Part shown: in pieces, positions 16,897-21,085 of the stretch | Numbering within the stretch: position 1 is the stretch's first letter | Layout of the letters: each line of letters starts with the position of its first letter | DNA from: an uncultured Lachnospiraceae bacterium | Lineage (GTDB): Bacteria; Bacillota; Clostridia; Lachnospirales; Lachnospiraceae | Direction of reading: 5' to 3' | NCBI GenBank assembly: GCA_900546495.1 | Contig: URDN01000042.1 | Coordinates: 1-21,085 of the forward strand | DNA: 21,085 bases | The notes under the pieces: model-generated | The model's database searches: none | Seen by the model: only the letters and a program-made list of their open reading frames with translations | What the model was told of the DNA's origin: nothing | Position numbers and translations under genes: made by a program

Positions 16897-17059
16897 GTAA
16901 AGCGGACATTCGCAATCCGCTTTCGCTACTTGCTCATGAACGCAGTTACTTTGCGACCTGTCAGTGGGAGCTTCTAACTCCCACTGACATAAGCATCCCC
17001 TATCCACCGCTTAGTGCTCTACGCACTTGAAGCGGGGGAATGCTTATTCTGCGTTCAAA
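16897..17059 (-). repeat. Dispersed repeat, copy D, with 91-bp module
   Basis: This full copy begins at the base immediately after the hppA TAG stop. The module occupies 16961-17051. Stems in this copy are perfect (TCAGTGGGAG/CTCCCACTGA; AGTGC/GCACT). It would be transcribed as the first part of the hppA 3' untranslated region, ahead of the terminator. Confidence 0.9.
16961..17051 (-). mobile_element. 91-bp CTG-flanked hairpin module (IS200/IS605-end-like), copy in D
   Basis: This has the same length and the same CTG-bounded junctions as the module in copy C, with nearly all stems intact. The identical position in both copies suggests that a composite repeat was duplicated after one insertion, rather than two separate insertions. 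Confidence 0.45.
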
Positions 17060-19057
17060 CTAGAACATTAAGATTCCACCGATAGATAAGAATAACGGTG
17101 CGAATACTAAGGACACGATTGTCATCAGTTTGATCAGGATGTTGATGGACGGACCTGATGTATCCTTGAACGGATCACCTACAGTATCACCAACAACGGC
17201 TGCTTTGTGCGGCTCGCTTCCTTTTCCACCATGATGTCCACCCTCGATGTATTTCTTAGCATTATCCCAGGCACCACCTGCGTTTGCCATGAAGATAGCC
17301 ATCATAACACCAGTAGCAAGTGCGCCGGCAAGAAGTCCACCAAGAGCATCCGGTCCTAACAGGATACCAACAACGATCGGAACTACGATAGCGATGATAC
17401 CCGGAAGAAGCATCTCTTTTAATGCTGCCTGTGTAGAAATACCTACGCAGGATTTGTAATCTGGTCTGCTTGTTCCTTCCAGGATTCCTTTGTCAGCTTT
17501 GAACTGACGACGAACTTCCTCGATCATCTTGTAAGCTGCTTTGGAAACTGCTTCCATTGTGATAGCGGAGAACAGGAACGGAAGCATTGCACCGATTAAC
17601 AGGCCGATGATAACGGTCGGAACCAATAAGTCAATCTTGTTTAAGTTTACAGCCTCTGCATAAGATACAAACAGAGATAAAGCTGTCAGAGCTGCGGAAC
17701 CGATAGCGAAACCTTTTCCGATAGCTGCTGTTGTGTTACCTACAGAGTCAAGAGAGTCTGTGATCTCACGAACGCTCTCATCCAGTCCGGACATCTCTGC
17801 GATACCACCTGCGTTATCTGCGATCGGACCATAAGCATCAACGGCAACTGTACTACCTGTTGTAGCAAGCATACCTACTGCTGCAAGAGCGATACCGTAG
17901 ATACCAGCGAACTGATATGCTGCGAAGATACCTACTGCGATCAGGATGATCGGAATTGTGCAGGAATGCATACCTACTGCAAGACCACTGATGATGTTTG
18001 TAGCAGCACCTGTCTCAGACTGCTCAGCAATTTTCTGAACATGTTTGTAGTTATCAGATGTATAATGCTCTGTAACTGTACCGATCAGTACACCAACGAT
18101 CAGACCCGCGATGATAGCTCCACATGGAAGGAAAGATCCAAGCAACGGTTTGGAAAGGATTACTGCAACAACTACAGTGATCACATTTGCAATATTTTCA
18201 CCAAATTTCAGTGCTTTATGAGGATCAGAACCGTCTTTACCACGTACTAAGAATACGCTGATGATGGATGCGATGATACCAACTGCTGCGATCAGAAGCG
18301 GATACAGTGCACCAACGATCGGGTTAGCTGCGGATTTGTAAGCCAACAGACCAAGTGTGATCGCAGATACGATAGAACCAACATAAGACTCAAAAAGGTC
18401 AGCTCCCATACCGGCAACGTCACCTACGTTATCACCTACGTTATCAGCGATAACAGCCGGGTTACGAGGATCATCCTCCGGAATACCAGCTTCAACTTTA
18501 CCTACCAGATCAGCTCCTACGTCAGCAGCTTTTGTATAGATACCACCACCTACACGTGCGAATAAAGCTACGGAAGAAGCACCAAGACTGAATCCGAACA
18601 GAATAGAATCATTTTTTGTAACAAGGTAAATGATGCTGACACCAAACAGTCCAAGACCTACTACGCAAAGTCCCATAACTGCGCCACCGCGGAATGCGAT
18701 CGGCAGTGCTGCGGACATACCTTTTTCTTTTGCTGCGTTAGCAGTTCTTACGTTTGCTCTTGTAGCAACATTCATACCACAGTAACCTGCGATAATTGAA
18801 AAGAATGCTCCGATGATGAAGCAGATAGCTGTTGTCCAGCTGATTGCGAATCCAACTGCGACAAATACAACTACGATAAAAATAACGAGGATTTTGTACT
18901 CAGACATCAGGAATGCCTGTGCACCCTCATGGATTGCTGCTGCAATTTCTTTCATACGGTCTGTACCTTCAGACTGTTTTTTTACATTGGCAGCTAATCC
19001 AGCGGCAACCAATAATGCGATGATGCCGATGATTGGAATAATAAAAGCCCAAGTCAT
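17060..19057 (-). CDS. hppA: Membrane-bound ion-pumping pyrophosphatase
   Basis: This 665-residue integral membrane pyrophosphatase has about 16 helices. It hydrolyses cytoplasmic PPi and pumps H+ or Na+ outward. Active-site motifs are present: DVGADLVGKVE (D179, K187, E189, the DX7KXE signature), GIPEDDPRNPAVIADNVGDNVGD, and the C-terminal DNAKKYIEGG and GDTVGDPFKDTSGPS. GNTTAAIGKG near residue 440 carries Ala rather than Lys, the mark of the K+-dependent class. Many clostridial members of that class pump Na+, but the ion is not settled here. The start has GGGAG about 12 bases before the ATG. It is single-gene, with its own promoter (19223-19252) and terminator (16779-16843). It would recover energy from PPi made by biosynthesis. 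Repeat copy D abuts the stop codon. Confidence 0.97.
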   Translation of the reverse strand: MTWAFIIPIIGIIALLVAAGLAANVKKQSEGTDRMKEIAAAIHEGAQAFLMSEYKILVIFIVVVFVAVGFAISWTTAICFIIGAFFSIIAGYCGMNVATRANVRTANAAKEKGMSAALPIAFRGGAVMGLCVVGLGLFGVSIIYLVTKNDSILFGFSLGASSVALFARVGGGIYTKAADVGADLVGKVEAGIPEDDPRNPAVIADNVGDNVGDVAGMGADLFESYVGSIVSAITLGLLAYKSAANPIVGALYPLLIAAVGIIASIISVFLVRGKDGSDPHKALKFGENIANVITVVVAVILSKPLLGSFLPCGAIIAGLIVGVLIGTVTEHYTSDNYKHVQKIAEQSETGAATNIISGLAVGMHSCTIPIILIAVGIFAAYQFAGIYGIALAAVGMLATTGSTVAVDAYGPIADNAGGIAEMSGLDESVREITDSLDSVGNTTAAIGKGFAIGSAALTALSLFVSYAEAVNLNKIDLLVPTVIIGLLIGAMLPFLFSAITMEAVSKAAYKMIEEVRRQFKADKGILEGTSRPDYKSCVGISTQAALKEMLLPGIIAIVVPIVVGILLGPDALGGLLAGALATGVMMAIFMANAGGAWDNAKKYIEGGHHGGKGSEPHKAAVVGDTVGDPFKDTSGPSINILIKLMTIVSLVFAPLFLSIGGILMF

Positions 19058-19222
19058 GATGTATTAACTCTCCCTTCAATTGTTCAAAGTATGCATCTTC
19101 ATTTTCCATACTTCATTTTGAATTAACAACCTCTGCATAATTCATAAACTGCCCCATTTTCCACATAATAATTCCGAAAATGATGGCACACCTATAAACG
19201 CCTGCAAAATTGTCTAGGCACT

Positions 19223-19252
19223 ATACTAGCATACCAAAAATAAATTTGTCAA
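19223..19252 (-). promoter_or_regulatory. hppA promoter
   Basis: Consensus TTGACA (19247-19252) and TAGTAT (19223-19228) on the minus strand are 18 bp apart, and the -10 has a TGC extension. This is the best promoter in the window and fits high expression of hppA. Confidence 0.8.
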
Positions 19253-19272
19253 CGATTGTTATCTTTTTATCA

Positions 19273-19378
19273 GTGTAAATGTGCAAATTCAACTATTTCT
19301 TTTTCATTTTTTTCTTCGTTTTGTTCAATATTCCGATGCGTTTTTCCATGTTTTTCAATTTTTCTCTTACATTTACAC
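19273..19378. repeat. 10-bp inverted repeat between divergent promoters
   Basis: GTGTAAATGT (19273-19282) and its exact complement ACATTTACAC (19369-19378) lie upstream of the hppA -35 (about 20 bp) and of the aminopeptidase -35 (about 40 bp). It may be a shared regulatory site or chance in AT-rich DNA. Confidence 0.4.
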
Positions 19379-19418
19379 GTTTTTATATGATAACCCTTTT
19401 TTGTTAACCAGAAAAAAA

Positions 19419-19448
19419 TTGGTATTTCAGTGCCGTACATGATACAAT
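19419..19448 (+). promoter_or_regulatory. Candidate M18 aminopeptidase promoter
   Basis: TTGGTA (19419-19424) and TACAAT (19443-19448) have 18-bp spacing, about 70 bases before the ATG of the plus-strand gene. The match is moderate. Confidence 0.5.
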
Positions 19449-19519
19449 ATGCAAAGACTTTTGTCCCTGACCTTTGGGATAAAAATAAAAAATGATCATT
19501 TACTCAGAGGAGACTATTT

Positions 19520-20794
19520 ATGAATCAGAACATTGGAACAGAACTCATTCAGTTTATTAAAGAAAGCCCTTCTGCCTTTCATGCAGTAGCGACTATGAAA
19601 AAAGAATTTCTTAACCATGGATTTACGCAATTACAGGAAAACGAAAGATGGAATCTCAGCACCGGTGGCAGCTACTTTGTTACCCGTAATGATTCCTCCA
19701 TCATTGCTTTCTCTATTCCGGAAAACGGCTTTGACGGCATACGCATCATGGCAAGCCACAGCGACTCTCCTTCCTTTAAAATCAAGGAAAATCCAGAGAT
19801 GGAAGTAGAAAAACAATATATTAAACTCAACGTGGAACGCTACGGCGGCATGATCTTCGCACCATGGTTTGACCGCCCACTCTCCGTAGCAGGACGTGTA
19901 ATTGTAAAAAATCCGACCACCGGTAAATTGGAAACCAGACTGGTAAATGTAGACCGTGATCTTGTAATGATTCCAAATCTTGCCATCCATATGAACCGTG
20001 AAGTAAACAGCGGTTACAAGTACAATGCACAAAAAGATATGCTCCCGCTCTATGGCATGAGTACCGCAAAAGGCACCTTTATGCAGACTATCGCAGAAGC
20101 TGCTGGTGTATCCAAAGCAGATATTCTTGGACATGATCTGTTCTTATACAACAGAGAACACGCCAGCATCTGGGGGGCTTCTGAAGAATTTGTTTCCGCT
20201 CCACAGCTTGACGACTTACAATGTGCATTTTCGTCCATGAAAGGATTCTTGTCCGCAGAAAAAAACAATTATCTGGCTCTACATTGTGTATTTGATAACG
20301 AAGAAGTCGGAAGCGGCACAAAACAGGGCGCTGCCTCCACATTTTTACGTGATACACTGCAACGAATCCATGAAGTACTCGGCTACGACCGTGAAAACTA
20401 TCGCATTCATCTGGCAAACAGTTTGATGCTCTCCGCCGACAATGCACATGCAGTTCATCCAAATCACACTGATATGGCAGATCCGACAAACCGCCCATAC
20501 CTGAATGGCGGTATTGTAATCAAATTCAATGCAAACCAGAAGTATTGTACCGATGCAGTATCCGCAGCAATGTTTCGCGATATCTGCAAACAGGCAGATG
20601 TACCGGTGCAGACCTTCACAAACCGTTCCGATATTGCAGGAGGTTCCACACTTGGAAATATTTCCAATACGCAGGTAGCATTAAATACCGTGGATATCGG
20701 ATTGCCGCAGCTGGCCATGCACTCACCGTATGAGACAGCCGGCGTGAAAGATACCGAATATCTTGTACGCGCGGCTCGTGCATTTTTCTCATAA
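19520..20794 (+). CDS. apeB: M18 family metallo-aminopeptidase
   Basis: This cytoplasmic di-zinc aminopeptidase of the aspartyl aminopeptidase family (424 residues) removes N-terminal residues from peptides. Metal ligands and catalytic residues are all in place: H80 in ASHSDSPS, D231/D232 in QLDDLQC, E261-E262 in DNEEVGSGTKQG, D307 in SADNAHAVHP and H401 in MHSPYETAG. The length and the DIAGGSTLG block are standard for the group often annotated as 'probable M18 family aminopeptidase 2'. AGAGGAG sits seven bases before the ATG. It is the only plus-strand gene, divergent from hppA, and appears monocistronic. Substrate preference (acidic or other) cannot be told. A 208-bp foldback element begins 18 bp after the stop. 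Confidence 0.95.
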   Translation: MNQNIGTELIQFIKESPSAFHAVATMKKEFLNHGFTQLQENERWNLSTGGSYFVTRNDSSIIAFSIPENGFDGIRIMASHSDSPSFKIKENPEMEVEKQYIKLNVERYGGMIFAPWFDRPLSVAGRVIVKNPTTGKLETRLVNVDRDLVMIPNLAIHMNREVNSGYKYNAQKDMLPLYGMSTAKGTFMQTIAEAAGVSKADILGHDLFLYNREHASIWGASEEFVSAPQLDDLQCAFSSMKGFLSAEKNNYLALHCVFDNEEVGSGTKQGAASTFLRDTLQRIHEVLGYDRENYRIHLANSLMLSADNAHAVHPNHTDMADPTNRPYLNGGIVIKFNANQKYCTDAVSAAMFRDICKQADVPVQTFTNRSDIAGGSTLGNISNTQVALNTVDIGLPQLAMHSPYETAGVKDTEYLVRAARAFFS

Positions 20795-21085
20795 TTCTTG
20801 TTTAGGGAATCTTAGAACAGGATGTGACAAAAACTCCAATGCAGGCACGACGGATTTCCTATCTTCGCTGCGCCGCCTATCTTCGACCGCTCCCGCGAAC
20901 TCACCAACAGCAAAAACAGCTGTTGGCTCAGACACACTCCCGCGGTCGAGCTATGCTCGCTCCGATAACGGAAATTCGTCTACCGCCTTGCCTTGGAGTT
21001 TATGCTCACATCCTGTTCTATTTACGCCGTGGCACCGCGTGCCACGCATGCATATAATTCCTTGAAAGAATAAATGCCGTGTTGC
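20795..21085. other. Right-edge intergenic segment
   Basis: About 290 bp follow the aminopeptidase gene. Apart from the foldback element, it holds a separate compact hairpin, CGTGGCA/TGCCACG with a 5-base loop (21028-21046), not followed by a T-run. No gene start is seen before the window ends. Confidence 0.6.
20813..21020. mobile_element. 208-bp foldback element (MITE-like)
   Basis: It is bounded by the perfect 15-bp terminal inverted repeat TAGAACAGGATGTGA (20813-20827) and its complement (21006-21020). Inside, the two halves continue to pair imperfectly: AAACTCCAA, GACGGATTTCC against GACGAATTTCC, and CGACCGC/GCGGTCG. They meet at a central CCAACAGC/GCTGTTGG hairpin (20904-20926). The whole unit is therefore nearly symmetrical about its middle. 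It has no coding capacity of note and is richer in GC than the gene beside it. No clear target-site duplication is visible. It could also stop transcription of the aminopeptidase, but it lacks a T-run. Confidence 0.7.

Larger units (their letters stand above)
16483..17059. other. Intergenic region hppA-symporter filled with repeats
   Basis: About 575 bp contain, from right to left in transcription order: repeat copy D directly after the hppA stop, a short 8-bp-stem hairpin (CCTAAATT/AATTTAGG, 16854-16885), the hppA terminator, the symporter promoter, repeat copy C and the symporter ribosome binding site. No ORF of merit was seen. Confidence 0.8.
19058..19519. other. Divergent intergenic region hppA / M18 aminopeptidase
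   Basis: About 460 AT- and pyrimidine-rich bases hold the hppA leader (about 160 bases), the two outward promoters and a 10-bp inverted repeat between them. The hppA leader contains a small AAGTATG/CATACTT hairpin shortly before the ribosome binding site. No known riboswitch pattern was recognised. Confidence 0.6.

Noticed and set aside
16522..17059. A CRISPR array
   Set aside because: Only two long, imperfect copies are present here, with internal hairpins, 374-bp spacing and no cas genes. This is a dispersed repeat pair.
19058..19216. A known riboswitch in the hppA leader
   Set aside because: Only one 7-bp hairpin is visible, and no conserved core of any riboswitch class was recognised.
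21028..21046. CGTGGCA/TGCCACG hairpin as the aminopeptidase terminator
   Set aside because: It is compact and GC-rich, but no T-run follows and it lies about 230 bp past the stop.

Overview
The window reads as chromosome of a Gram-positive anaerobe of the Clostridia, most likely a Lachnospiraceae gut bacterium. This is an inference from moderate-to-low GC, strong AGGAGG-type ribosome binding sites, protein family flavour (yhdT-panF, a folB-folK fusion, an ion-pumping membrane pyrophosphatase) and a gene cluster layout typical of that group. Genus cannot be fixed from sequence alone. Almost everything lies on the minus strand and is read from right to left. Only the last gene, an M18 aminopeptidase, is on the plus strand.

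In order of minus-strand transcription: (1) hppA, a membrane pyrophosphatase (17060-19057), has its own near-consensus promoter and a strong terminator at 16779-16843. (2) A GPH-family (MelB-like) cation/sugar symporter (15121-16482) is followed by a monoglyceride-lipase-like alpha/beta hydrolase (14021-15034). (3) A folate block follows: 5-formyl-THF cyclo-ligase (13343-13954), folC (11746-13155), an HD-domain phosphohydrolase (11017-11649), folP (10120-10938), a folB-folK fusion (9228-10055) and a HAD phosphatase (8431-9093). Together these make and polymerise (dihydro)folate and salvage 5-formyl-THF. folE, folA and pABA genes are not in the window. (4) yhdT-panF (8254 to 6526) is a translationally coupled pair for sodium-driven pantothenate uptake, closed by a bidirectional terminator at 6344-6391. 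(5) gltB-gltD (6113 to 51) encode the two subunits of NADPH glutamate synthase, from a strong promoter at 6185-6213.

The unusual content is repetitive DNA. A small two-hairpin repeat of about 73 bp occurs four times, in the same orientation, between 13.4 and 17.1 kb. One copy (13462-13534) lies inside the cyclo-ligase gene and is translated in frame, adding about 20 residues to the enzyme. One copy (15062-15109) is truncated. The two others (16522-16684 and 16897-17059) carry an extra 91-bp, CTG-flanked, multi-hairpin module that resembles the structured right end of IS200/IS605 elements. Those two copies bracket the hppA terminator and the symporter promoter. At the right edge (20813-21020) is a separate 208-bp foldback element with perfect 15-bp terminal inverted repeats.

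No rRNA, tRNA, CRISPR array, transposase gene or phage gene was seen. The core genes are ordinary housekeeping. The repeats and a few leader or operator structures are where something undescribed is most likely.
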